Source: JASFRS01 sp050114795
GTDB taxonomy: Bacteria; Pseudomonadota; Alphaproteobacteria; Sphingomonadales; CAKZYD01
Direction of reading: 5' to 3'
DNA: 13,182 nucleotides
NCBI GenBank assembly: GCA_050114795.1
Contig: JASFRS010000069.1
Location: 1-13,182 of the forward strand
Of the stretch, positions 1 through 6,865 are shown in pieces. A model generated the notes under the pieces. It had not been told where the DNA came from, searched no databases, and worked only from the letters and a program-made list of their open reading frames with translations. Numbering within the stretch: the stretch's first letter is position 1; each line of letters starts with the position of its first letter. Made by a program: the position numbers and the translations under genes.

Positions 1-1353
1 ATCAACCTCGGGCACCAAATCACGAATGGCATTAAAAACAGCATCAACTGGTCCATTACCTGTTGTTTCAACAGTTTTTTCCACACCATCTATGGCAAGG
101 GTGAGTTTTGCCCGCTGTGGTCCTTTTGATCCGGCGTGAACTTCAAGCTCTCTTACACGGATACGATCATTACCACGCACCACAGCATCATCGACCAGTG
201 CAATAATATCATCGTCAAATATCTGCTTCTTGCGATCACCCAGCGCTTTAAAGCGGCGGAAGGCATCTTCCAGCGCATTATCACCCAGATCATAGCCTAA
301 TTCCTTTAATTTAGAGGAAAAGGCATGGCGGCCAGAATGTTTGCCCATCACTAGGCTTGAACGATGCAAACCTACGGATTCAGGCGTCATGATTTCATAG
401 GTTTGCGCATTCTTCAAAACGCCATCTTGATGGATTCCGCTTTCATGGGCAAACGCATTAGCACCGACAATAGCTTTGTTGTTTTGGACGGAGAACCCCG
501 TGATGGTGGAAACCAGCTTGGACGCCCGCGTGATTTCTTGCGTATTAATGCCATTGCGGTAAGGCATTGCATCCTGGCGCACACGCATGGCCATAACCAC
601 TTCTTCCATGGCTGCATTACCGGCACGCTCACCAATACCATTGATCGTGCATTCAATCTGCCTGGCACCTGCTTCAACCGCTGACAGACTATTGGCAACT
701 GCCAGGCCCAAGTCATTATGGCAATGGCTTGAGAAAATGATCGCATCAGCGCCCGGCACACGCTGCCGCAAATCAGCAAATATTTTATAATATTCATGGG
801 GTGTCGTATAACCGACCGTGTCTGGCAGATTAATCGTCCCTGCCCCGGCTTTAATCGCCGTTTCAACGCAGCGCGCAAGAAAATCCATGTCAGAGCGCGT
901 TGCGTCTTCCGCTGACCATTCAACATCATCACACAGGTTACGGGCATAGGAGACACTGTCTTGAATACGCTCCAAAACCTGCTCAGGTTCCATCTTCAGC
1001 TTCACCTTCATATGAAGCGGTGAAGTTGCAATAAATGTGTGAATACGCGGACGCAGGGCGGGCTTTAAGGCTTCAGCAGCGCGGTCAATATCCGCTCGTG
1101 ATGCACGCGCCAATGAGGCAATTGTTGCAGATTTTGCGGCCTTTGCGACCTCATGAACGGCTTGAAAATCACCATCTGATGCGATCGCAAAACCAGCCTC
1201 AATGATATCAACACCTAAAGCCTCTAGGGCCTCTAAAATCCGAAGTTTTTCACTAAGCGTCATCGACGCGCCGGGTGATTGTTCCCCATCGCGTAATGTG
1301 GTGTCAAAAATCCGCACATAGTCATTTGGATTTGCGGCAACTGAACTGGTCAT
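1..1353 (-). CDS. leuA: 2-isopropylmalate synthase, 3' end outside window
   Basis: Catalyses acetyl-CoA + 2-oxoisovalerate to 2-isopropylmalate, the first committed step of leucine synthesis, in the cytoplasm. The reading frame stays open to base 1 and gives 451 residues; the family is usually about 500-560, so only the end of the C-terminal regulatory domain is missing. Visible family features are the FDTTLRDGEQSPG entry motif (residues 16-28), the HCHNDLG motif (210-216) and NGIGERAGN (238-246). The metal ligands expected from the family (Asp22, His210, His212, Asn246) are present. The leucine-binding dimer domain begins near residue 390. The ATG at 1353 is preceded by AAAGGGA at 1362-1368. 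The gene follows a leucine-rich leader peptide, which supports leuA over homocitrate or citramalate synthase. Seen directly: motifs, frame, leader. Inferred: leucine-responsive control. Confidence 0.95.
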   Translation of the reverse strand, partial: MTSSVAANPNDYVRIFDTTLRDGEQSPGASMTLSEKLRILEALEALGVDIIEAGFAIASDGDFQAVHEVAKAAKSATIASLARASRADIDRAAEALKPALRPRIHTFIATSPLHMKVKLKMEPEQVLERIQDSVSYARNLCDDVEWSAEDATRSDMDFLARCVETAIKAGAGTINLPDTVGYTTPHEYYKIFADLRQRVPGADAIIFSSHCHNDLGLAVANSLSAVEAGARQIECTINGIGERAGNAAMEEVVMAMRVRQDAMPYRNGINTQEITRASKLVSTITGFSVQNNKAIVGANAFAHESGIHQDGVLKNAQTYEIMTPESVGLHRSSLVMGKHSGRHAFSSKLKELGYDLGDNALEDAFRRFKALGDRKKQIFDDDIIALVDDAVVRGNDRIRVRELEVHAGSKGPQRAKLTLAIDGVEKTVETTGNGPVDAVFNAIRDLVPEVD

Positions 1354-1384
1354 GGACTTCGTCCCTTTAGAGATCAAATGAAAT

Positions 1385-1448
1385 GGATGTTTATCTCACC
1401 CCCTAAACGCTTGTTCCCGCTTTATCGGGCTGCCTATGCGTCTAGGGG
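1385..1448 (-). promoter_or_regulatory. candidate leuA attenuator stems
   Basis: Reading leftward, CCCCTAGACGC (1448-1438) can pair with GCGTTTAGGGG (1410-1400) over 11 bp with one G-T wobble. It encloses a small CCCG/CGGG hairpin (1429-1426 with 1419-1416). The right arm's G-run can instead form GGGTG (1401-1397) with CATCC (1389-1385), followed by the moderately T-rich ATTTCATTTGATC. The two folds exclude each other. A ribosome at the leader stop would cover the left arm; one stalled at the upstream leucine codons would leave it free. There is no clean T-run, so transcription termination is uncertain and translational control is possible. Confidence 0.5.
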
Positions 1449-1537
1449 CGGGTAAGTCGAGTTAGGCTAAGGCATAAGAGGGCAGTTGCGCGGAACGGCG
1501 CAATAAGAATCTCAATCATCTTTACCCGGTTGAACAT
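1442..1537 (-). CDS. leucine-rich leader peptide (LeuL-like)
   Basis: A 31-codon frame (ATG at 1537) or its 25-codon inner version (ATG at 1519, same frame) ends at TAG 1442-1444, 88 bases before leuA. Six of the last 27 residues are leucine, clustered as A-L-L-C-L-S-L-T-R-L, and the codons are mixed (CTT, CTC, TTA, CTA) with no CTG. The outer ATG has AAGGG six bases upstream; the inner one has only GGGTAAAG. No protein function is expected: in known amino-acid leader peptides, ribosome stalling at such codons switches the RNA fold downstream. The stop codon lies inside the left arm of an 11-bp stem (1438-1448), the geometry expected of an attenuator. The peptide and its leucine content are seen in the sequence; its regulatory role is inferred from established leu/ilv/his/trp leaders. 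Confidence 0.72.
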   Translation of the reverse strand: MFNRVKMIEILIAPFRATALLCLSLTRLTRP

Positions 1538-1579
1538 TTCAAACCCTTAAAGTCCAAAGCTCTGCCTTAAGCTCATTGG

Positions 1580-1602
1580 TTCAGCTTTTTGGCTGAAGTC
1601 AA
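1580..1602 (-). promoter_or_regulatory. possible leader/leuA promoter with dyad
   Basis: A TTGACT hexamer (1602-1597) lies upstream of the leader peptide and overlaps a perfect inverted repeat, TTCAGC-N6-GCTGAA (1580-1585 and 1592-1597). No good -10 hexamer is seen at standard spacing, so the promoter is tentative. The dyad could be an operator or a 5' hairpin. Confidence 0.28.
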
Positions 1603-1669
1603 AACAATTTTCAAGCAAGAACTGCCTGTATTTTGAAATATTCAGTTATTGCTTGTGCAATTTTATTGC

Positions 1670-1703
1670 AAAACCGGGCGCCATCACATTGTACGGCACC
1701 CGG
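1670..1703 (-). terminator. intrinsic terminator after M16 peptidase
   Basis: On the minus strand a 9-bp stem (CCGGGTGCC with GGCGCCCGG, one wobble; 1703-1695 and 1682-1674) with a 12-base loop is followed directly by TTTT (1673-1670). It begins 22 bases after the peptidase stop codon and separates that gene from the leuA leader. Confidence 0.85.
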
Positions 1704-1724
1704 CATCTCTCTTCCGTGACCGTT

Positions 1725-4454
1725 CTAATTAACTTCTAGGACCTTAACATCATCAAAACCAGCCTCACGGACCTGGCTTTCGATTTTCTCAGCGTCCCCC
1801 ACAATCAGCCAAATCAAGCTTTCAGGATGAACAACTTCCTGCGCGGCAGCTCGAACCTGAGCCGTATTCAACGCCCGATATTTAGCCGTAAGTTCAGACT
1901 GATATCTCATATCCCGCCCAAAGCGCTCATTCTGGAGCAGAGCGCCCATAACAGCGCCTGACGTTTCAAACTCACCAGGAAGACTGCGAATACTGTTGTT
2001 CACAACACGCGCCACTTCTTCATCACTAGCGGGCCTATCTGCATTAAAATCATTGAGTTCGCGCACCAACTCTTTAAGGGAATCCCCTGTGCGATCACTC
2101 TGCACCGGAGCATACACAATATAAGGCCGCTGCCCCCGTGCACTTTGCATGAATGTAAATGCGCCATAGGCCCAGCCCTTATCCTCACGCAGGTTCATAT
2201 TGACTCGCGCAGTAAACTGACCGCCGATGATGTCATTCATTGCGTCAATAGCGATGACATTTTCCGCACCGGAAGACGGCGCGACATGGCCTGCTAAAAT
2301 CAGCGATTGCGGCGAACCAGGACGATTGTAGATCAAAACCCGCCCTTTTTCAGGCCGCGCAACAGCCTTTAATGTCTTGCTTCCCTTTGGTGTATCTGGT
2401 GCGTGCCATTTTCCAAATACGCGCTCCAACATCGGTTTGATCTCATTCATCGTGATATCACCGACGACAAAGATTTTAGCATTGTCGGGCCGCAACCAAC
2501 TTTGTTGGAAGGAAACCAGATCTTCGCGACTAAGCGATTTAACCGCCTCTTCTGTGCCCGACCCGGTAAAAGGAATGCCATAAGGGTGGTCTGCACCATA
2601 AAGCAATGGCGGCAGTTCGCGCAGCGCAATGGCCACCGGCTGCGCTTTTTCCTGAGCAATCTGCGCCAGAGTTAAAGCCCTTAGGCGTTCGATTTCCTCT
2701 GGATCAAATGCGGGGTTCAAAATAATGTCCGCATAAAGCTCTATTGAAGGCTCTAGATTATCCTTTAGAGCATTTAAGCTTACCGTCGACATATCTAGAT
2801 TAGAAGATGATGAAATTTGTGCCCCCAAGGCTTCCGCTTCATCACTAATTTCAAGGGCGTCGCGCCCCTTAGTGCCCTCGTCCAGCATCGCCATAGTCAA
2901 ACCTGCTGCACCTAATTTTCCACCTTGGTCAGCCGCATACCCAGCATCAAATTGCATGGCAACCTGCACGACAGGAACGGCATGGCGTTCCGCCAATATG
3001 ATTTCAATGCCATTGGAAAGTTTATCACTGACGATATCAGGGAAGATCAGATCCGGCGTACCGCTAACATCAGGCAGTTTGGATCGATCTGCCCCCTCCT
3101 CCGCAGCGGCAAAATCAGCAAAAGGAACGACGAGAAGCTGATAATACCCCTTCGTCAACCAAGTTTGCACGGCATCCTTCACATCATTAGTCTTGAAGCC
3201 ATCAACCCAATCGAGTTCAGTCGCATAAAAGCCTGGATCGCCTGCATAAAGCTCACCTTGAGCCAATGCGGTTGCTTTACCGGAAAACCCACCAATTTGC
3301 TCCAGACCACGAATGCGCGCAGCTCTAAAGCCGGTGGATGAGCGTTTTAAAGCAGCCTTGCTGGGGCCCTTCTTGATGAAACCCGCCAAGAGTTCGTCAA
3401 GGCGCGCCTCAACAACTGCGGGGTCTACATCAGATGCGACATCAACCTGGACCTGGAAAAAGCTTGTCAGTTGATGGTCTTCTACATCGACTGAGACATC
3501 TATGGCCAACTGCTTTTCATAAACCAAGTCTTTATAGAGAATAGAGCTTTTTCCACCTGCAAGAACGCCCGCGGCCATTTCAAGCGCTGCATTATCGCGC
3601 ATAGTGCGCCCCGGCACAGCCCAAACGCGATAGATGCGCGCATTCGGCACACGGTCTTCCATCACCTCTCTTTTTGAAGCTTTCATCTCCGGCACCCAGG
3701 CCTGCTGTCTAGCCAAAGGCGGGCCGGCAGGAATATCGCCAAAATATTTTTCAACCAAAGGCTTGGCTTGTTCCGCATTGATATCGCCGGCCAAAACGAG
3801 AACGGCATTATTTGGGCCATAATAGGTCTTGAACCATTCTTTTACATCATCAAGCGAGGCTGCATCCAAATCCTTCATAGAACCGATAGTGGAATGACGA
3901 TAAGGGTGCCCTGCAGGCATCAGGCCTTCCAGCATGTGATATTCAACCATACCATAGGGCTGATTATCACCCTGGCGCTTCTCATTTTGCACAACACCAC
4001 GCTGGTTATCGAGTTTCTCTTGGGTCACAGCACCCAGCAAATGCCCCATACGATCGGATTCCAACCAAAGCGCAAGGTCTACAGCCGGGGTCGGCACATT
4101 TTGGAAGTAATTCGTTCTATCAAACCAAGTCGTACCATTTAATGCGGTAGCACCAACCTGCTCTAACGGCTCGAAATATTCACCGTCATAATTTTCAGTG
4201 CCATTGAACATAAGATGCTCGAACAAATGGGCAAAACCTGTTTTACCCTGCGGTTCATCCTTCGAGCCAACATGATACCAAACAGACACCGTAACAATGG
4301 GTGCCTTTCGATCTTCATGAACGATCACACGCAGACCGTTGTCTAACATGAATTTCTCATAATCGATGTTCACATCAGATGCCTGTGCACCCACGGCGGA
4401 TAGAGCCACAAAGCCCACTACGGCTGTGGCAACCATTAATCTGCGAAAGATCAT
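1725..4454 (-). CDS. secreted two-domain M16 (pitrilysin-family) zinc peptidase
   Basis: A 909-residue M16 metallopeptidase, probably a periplasmic oligopeptide or protein-degrading enzyme. A signal peptide spans residues 1-25 (basic start, hydrophobic core, A-Q-A-S end). The N-terminal half carries the inverted zinc motif HLFEH (76-80), with the third ligand in V-V-Q-N-E (Glu158), and Y-G-P-N-N-A near 212-217, all standard for the active half. The second M16 half (about 475-905) has no HxxEH at the matching place (A-G-L-T-M-A-M-L-D-E-G), so it is the usual non-catalytic partner domain. Length fits the two-domain bacterial family that resembles a fused mitochondrial-type peptidase pair. The ATG at 4454 has AAGGA nine bases upstream and starts the signal peptide. 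A TATAAG at 4490-4495 could be its -10 box. It is bounded by terminators on both sides, so probably monocistronic. The true substrate is unknown. Confidence 0.93.
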   Translation of the reverse strand: MIFRRLMVATAVVGFVALSAVGAQASDVNIDYEKFMLDNGLRVIVHEDRKAPIVTVSVWYHVGSKDEPQGKTGFAHLFEHLMFNGTENYDGEYFEPLEQVGATALNGTTWFDRTNYFQNVPTPAVDLALWLESDRMGHLLGAVTQEKLDNQRGVVQNEKRQGDNQPYGMVEYHMLEGLMPAGHPYRHSTIGSMKDLDAASLDDVKEWFKTYYGPNNAVLVLAGDINAEQAKPLVEKYFGDIPAGPPLARQQAWVPEMKASKREVMEDRVPNARIYRVWAVPGRTMRDNAALEMAAGVLAGGKSSILYKDLVYEKQLAIDVSVDVEDHQLTSFFQVQVDVASDVDPAVVEARLDELLAGFIKKGPSKAALKRSSTGFRAARIRGLEQIGGFSGKATALAQGELYAGDPGFYATELDWVDGFKTNDVKDAVQTWLTKGYYQLLVVPFADFAAAEEGADRSKLPDVSGTPDLIFPDIVSDKLSNGIEIILAERHAVPVVQVAMQFDAGYAADQGGKLGAAGLTMAMLDEGTKGRDALEISDEAEALGAQISSSSNLDMSTVSLNALKDNLEPSIELYADIILNPAFDPEEIERLRALTLAQIAQEKAQPVAIALRELPPLLYGADHPYGIPFTGSGTEEAVKSLSREDLVSFQQSWLRPDNAKIFVVGDITMNEIKPMLERVFGKWHAPDTPKGSKTLKAVARPEKGRVLIYNRPGSPQSLILAGHVAPSSGAENVIAIDAMNDIIGGQFTARVNMNLREDKGWAYGAFTFMQSARGQRPYIVYAPVQSDRTGDSLKELVRELNDFNADRPASDEEVARVVNNSIRSLPGEFETSGAVMGALLQNERFGRDMRYQSELTAKYRALNTAQVRAAAQEVVHPESLIWLIVGDAEKIESQVREAGFDDVKVLEVN

Positions 4455-4503
4455 TCCATATATTCCTTGTATTCTTCCCCCAGCTCCCTCTTATAAAGAG
4501 CAA

Positions 4504-4552
4504 TGGGCGGCACCTCAGAAGCGCCCAGCGATCAATTGTTCGCAGAATGCGA
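4504..4552 (-). promoter_or_regulatory. dyads upstream of M16 peptidase
   Basis: The gap between the small repeat gene's terminator and the peptidase contains two inverted repeats: TGGGCG-N12-CGCCCA (4504-4509 and 4522-4527) and TCGCA-GAA-TGCGA (4540-4544 and 4548-4552). TATAAG at 4490-4495 lies just downstream in the leftward sense. They may be operator sites or RNA hairpins; nothing identifies a regulator. Confidence 0.25.
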
Positions 4553-4570
4553 TGAAATGCGGGTAGCTTT

Positions 4571-4610
4571 CAACAAAGAAAATGGCCCGGACACAGAGGC
4601 CGGGCCATTT
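4571..4610 (-). terminator. strong intrinsic terminator after the repeat protein gene
   Basis: A perfect 11-bp inverted repeat (AAATGGCCCGG, 4580-4590, with CCGGGCCATTT, 4600-4610) has a 9-base loop. Read leftward it continues into TTTTCTTTG, a typical U-tract. It starts 37 bases after the stop at 4648. Confidence 0.87.
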
Positions 4611-4647
4611 ATTGGAATGGAAGACTGTTTTATAGGAACTACAAGTT

Positions 4648-4881
4648 TTAACCTTGTGGCTCTTCTTCCATTTTCTTTTCGGTTTTTTCAGCTTCTTGCG
4701 CCATCTCTTTGTTGGCGTGTTCAGCTTTTTCCATCATTTCTGCCTTGTGCTCAGCCTTTTCCATAGTCTGTTCAGCTTTTTTTTCAGCTTCAACGTCCTG
4801 GGCAACGGCAGCACCAGTTGCACCAATGAAAAACACACCACAAAGGGTAGCTAAGGCCAATTCTTTTACTGATTTTTGCAC
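4648..4881 (-). CDS. small exported Lys/Ala/Glu-rich 11-residue-repeat protein
   Basis: A 77-residue protein I cannot assign to a named family. Residues 1-27 are a signal peptide (K-x-x-V-K-E start, hydrophobic A-L-A-T-L-C-G-V-F-F-I-G core, A-V-A before Gln-Asp). The mature part is almost all Lys, Glu, Ala, Met and His and should be one long charged helix. It divides into four units: 29-39, 40-49, 50-60 and 61-71, each with E/K-A-E-K/H at positions 3-6, and MEKAEH occurs twice. Eleven-residue helical repeats are known from LEA-group-3 and related proteins; kinship is not shown. I chose a GTG start because AGGAG (4889-4893) sits exactly seven bases upstream. The in-frame ATG at 4896 would place that Shine-Dalgarno inside the gene. 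The reductase ends 83 bases upstream without an obvious terminator, so cotranscription is possible. Confidence 0.75.
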   Translation of the reverse strand: MQKSVKELALATLCGVFFIGATGAAVAQDVEAEKKAEQTMEKAEHKAEMMEKAEHANKEMAQEAEKTEKKMEEEPQG

Positions 4882-4964
4882 AACGTATCTCCTCATCAGT
4901 TATATCCCAAGCATCCTGCGAGGGGGAGACTTGAGCCGGATTAAGGCAAAAACGTGACAGTTGA

Positions 4965-6014
4965 CTATACAGCTAAATCTTGTCTCATACATGTCACAAA
5001 GCCGACTATAAAATCAGGTCCAAACACACGGCTAGGTGTTTGAAACCCAGGTTTCACATGACCAGCCTCTACACGGCGGACAATTTCTAAGGATGTTTCC
5101 GCCGTCAATGTATAGCCATCAGGCGTAGTCAGAACTGCCCTAACTTCTTTACCCTGTTTATCTTTTACAATACCAAGCAGGCGCGTTTCCGCGTTCTTAC
5201 GCTCTTCATCGGTGGGGCCTTCAGGCATCTTATCAATTTGCGCCTTCAAGAAGCGCTGGCCCAGTTTAGTTGCGAAAATTTTCCGCAATAATTTGGGCAT
5301 TTCGACCATTTGCTTAATTTCCTTAGAAGCACCAAAATAAATGGTAATATTTGGAATCTGGGTGGAGTGATAGGCTGTTGAAACATCACCCCAGGACACG
5401 CTCACGCCTTTTTGCGGGGCGCCATCTATCTCAAAATCTTTATATTGTGGCGCACCTAAAGAGGTAATTTGACCATTCCGTCTGACCCGTGCAGGAATGG
5501 CTATGCTTTCAACACCGGTTTTCGCTGTCCCACGTGAAGGGCGGCCCGAAAATTCAATGAAGATTTCCAGCTCATCTGCATTGGGCATCCGGCTCTTTAA
5601 ATGCGCGGCCAGGCAATCTGATGGTACGACATCAAAACCAACCCCAGGCAGGAGCATGACATTTGCAGCCTTAGCCTCCGCATCGCGTGCAGCCAAAGCT
5701 TCGAAAACATCTATTTCACCCGTGATATCAAGGTAATGCGTGCCGGTTTTCAAACAGGCATCAACCATTGGCTTCGAAGTCGCGGAAAACGGCCCTGCAA
5801 TATGGAGTACAACGTCCATACTACGCAATGCTTGCTCCAAAGCGGCTGTGTCAGAAAGATCAAATGCAACATGCTCAAAGCCCAGTGGCTCCGCCACCGC
5901 TTTGACTTTTTCCGCATTACGCCCTGCCAACACGGGCGACATGCCCAATTCCTTCGCTCGCTTTGCAACGAGCTTACCTGTATAACCTGTTGCCCCATAA
6001 ATCAAAAAAGCCAT
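4965..6014 (-). CDS. saccharopine dehydrogenase-like NAD(P)-binding reductase
   Basis: A 349-residue cytoplasmic oxidoreductase of the saccharopine dehydrogenase/trans-acting enoyl reductase superfamily. The N terminus is a Rossmann fold with the nucleotide-binding G-A-T-G-Y-T-G (7-13) and A-G-R-N (30-33) after the second strand. Also typical are A-G-P-F-S (73-77), H-Y-L-D-I-T-G-E (93-100) and G-V-G-F-D-V-V-P-S-D-C (124-134), the last being the signature of the enoyl-reductase-like branch. The substrate cannot be read from the sequence; lysine biosynthesis is unlikely because this branch is not the true saccharopine dehydrogenase. The longer frame begins at 6041, but GGAGG (6020-6024) stands five bases before the ATG at 6014, which also gives the compact M-A-F-L-I-Y-G-A-T-G start. 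It lies 67 bases downstream of the unknown trio with no clear terminator between. Confidence 0.85.
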   Translation of the reverse strand: MAFLIYGATGYTGKLVAKRAKELGMSPVLAGRNAEKVKAVAEPLGFEHVAFDLSDTAALEQALRSMDVVLHIAGPFSATSKPMVDACLKTGTHYLDITGEIDVFEALAARDAEAKAANVMLLPGVGFDVVPSDCLAAHLKSRMPNADELEIFIEFSGRPSRGTAKTGVESIAIPARVRRNGQITSLGAPQYKDFEIDGAPQKGVSVSWGDVSTAYHSTQIPNITIYFGASKEIKQMVEMPKLLRKIFATKLGQRFLKAQIDKMPEGPTDEERKNAETRLLGIVKDKQGKEVRAVLTTPDGYTLTAETSLEIVRRVEAGHVKPGFQTPSRVFGPDFIVGFVTCMRQDLAV

Positions 6015-6081
6015 GACCACCTCCCAAATTAGAGGCGGCATGAGAGCACTATTTAATACTTAGGTCCAGTTTCTTAATGGC

Positions 6082-6345
6082 TCAGGGCGTTTCAGGAAGG
6101 CCAGCTTCGATGCGCCTTATACGGCGCAACAAGTCTGACATATTCACCTCGGCATCTGCAGCCCGGAGAAGTAGTTTTTTCTCCCTGGCAATCTGCCCAA
6201 GATCATTCGCCCGATTTGCAGCACGCATCAGCACATCAAAACTAATTCGTGCCGCATCCAGGTCATCATATAATTTGGCCAACCGCCGTGCCAGTCTTAG
6301 TCCATACCGCGCCACCCAAGCCAAAAATCTTAGCAAACGTCCCAT
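6082..6345 (-). CDS. small basic helical protein, function unknown (cassette gene 3)
   Basis: An 87-residue protein I do not recognise. The first 25 residues form an Arg/Leu-rich amphipathic helix (M-G-R-L-L-R-F-L-A-W-V-A-R-Y-G, then L-R-L-A-R-R-L-A-K-L) that could lie on a membrane or bind an acidic partner. The rest is predicted helical and highly charged, with R-E-K-K-L-L-L-R near 54-61 and R-R-I-R-R-I-E near 77-83. There is no signal peptide or Cys. A GGAG seven bases before the ATG at 6345 decides the start over an upstream ATG at 6417, which would overlap the preceding gene. Only ten bases separate it from the stop of the 149-residue gene, so the two are almost certainly cotranslated or cotranscribed. 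A role alongside that membrane protein is inferred from position only. Confidence 0.7.
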   Translation of the reverse strand: MGRLLRFLAWVARYGLRLARRLAKLYDDLDAARISFDVLMRAANRANDLGQIAREKKLLLRAADAEVNMSDLLRRIRRIEAGLPETP

Positions 6346-6355
6346 TTTCCGTCTC

Positions 6356-6805
6356 CTATTGCGGTATAGGCAGCCCGCGCTCACGAAAGATTTCATCGCG
6401 GCGCTCACAATTATCATAGGCGTGATAGAGTACGGCTACGGCTTCATCAAATCGATTGGAGGCTGTTATCCGACGGCTGATGTAAATGCCGATATTTGCC
6501 AATATAGCGACAGCCCAGATAGCTATAGCCCAGGGGCCAACCTTCTTTGCAAGCTCTTTCAATGCGTCTTTTAGACCAAGCGTTTTTAAAAGCTCCCTCA
6601 GCCAATATAAAAGGAAAGCGATATCCCCTAGGACCAGAGCATCCAAAAAAGTCTTCCAGTCGAATTTCCGATATTTGATCAGGTCATAAAGCCATTCAAA
6701 TCCGATAATCCCAAGAAACAAGCGCAGACCTGCGAGAAATTTCGTTTCATCCAGGATTTCCTGTTCAAGATCGAGATCGGCTTCTAATTCATCACAGGGA
6801 TCCAT
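6356..6805 (-). CDS. membrane protein, function unknown (cassette gene 2)
   Basis: A 149-residue protein of unknown function. The N terminus is strongly acidic (residues 1-21, ten Asp/Glu). It is followed by hydrophobic or amphipathic helices at about 25-40 and 52-68, a Lys-rich segment (74-88) and one clear transmembrane helix (about 90-109, beginning G-P-W-A-I-A-I-W-A-V). The charged C-terminal tail contains D-N-C-E-R-R-D-E (131-138). No signal peptide or catalytic motif is visible. The ATG at 6805 follows a purine-rich GGGGGAGAGGG run. Upstream, 60 bases with a 9-bp hairpin separate it from the 163-residue membrane protein; downstream the 87-residue gene begins ten bases after its stop. 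The arrangement suggests one operon of three unknown proteins. No toxin, secretion or transport family is recognised. Confidence 0.75.
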   Translation of the reverse strand: MDPCDELEADLDLEQEILDETKFLAGLRLFLGIIGFEWLYDLIKYRKFDWKTFLDALVLGDIAFLLYWLRELLKTLGLKDALKELAKKVGPWAIAIWAVAILANIGIYISRRITASNRFDEAVAVLYHAYDNCERRDEIFRERGLPIPQ

Positions 6806-6828
6806 ACACCCTCTCCCCCAAGAAGGTT

Positions 6829-6854
6829 CAGGTCCGGACTTGTGCCCGGACCTG
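6829..6854 (-). repeat. intercistronic hairpin between cassette genes 1 and 2
   Basis: A perfect 9-bp inverted repeat, CAGGTCCGG (6829-6837) and CCGGACCTG (6846-6854), with an 8-base loop, fills much of the 60-base gap. Read leftward it is followed by AACCTTCTTGG, not a U-tract. It looks more like a processing or stability hairpin, or a leaky terminator, than a full stop. Confidence 0.55.
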
Positions 6855-6865
6855 TATCATTTCAT

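Noticed and set aside
414..956. 180-codon open frame on the minus strand
   Set aside because: It lies wholly inside leuA in another frame; the leuA frame carries all catalytic motifs and continues through it.
2925..3341. 138-codon plus-strand frame (also 3768-4142, 124 codons)
   Set aside because: Antisense to the M16 peptidase, no recognisable motif or ribosome binding site; a shadow of its codon bias.
1725..4454. Frameshifted fusion of two peptidase genes
   Set aside because: A 909-residue two-domain M16 protein with one inactive half is a normal family architecture and the frame is intact.
4700..4800. Short tandem-like repeats resembling a CRISPR or microsatellite
   Set aside because: The near-repeats (TGTTCAGCTTTTTCCAT and TGCTCAGCCTTTTCCAT) are the coding DNA of the repeated MEKAEH residues, with no unique spacers.
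6015..6041. Longer start for the saccharopine-dehydrogenase-like reductase
   Set aside because: The extra nine codons contain the GGAGG that serves the internal ATG and precede the Rossmann start without homology.
6077..6574. 165-codon plus-strand frame
   Set aside because: Antisense to two minus-strand genes with good ribosome binding sites and tight spacing; Ser/Arg/Ala-rich composition typical of a shadow frame.
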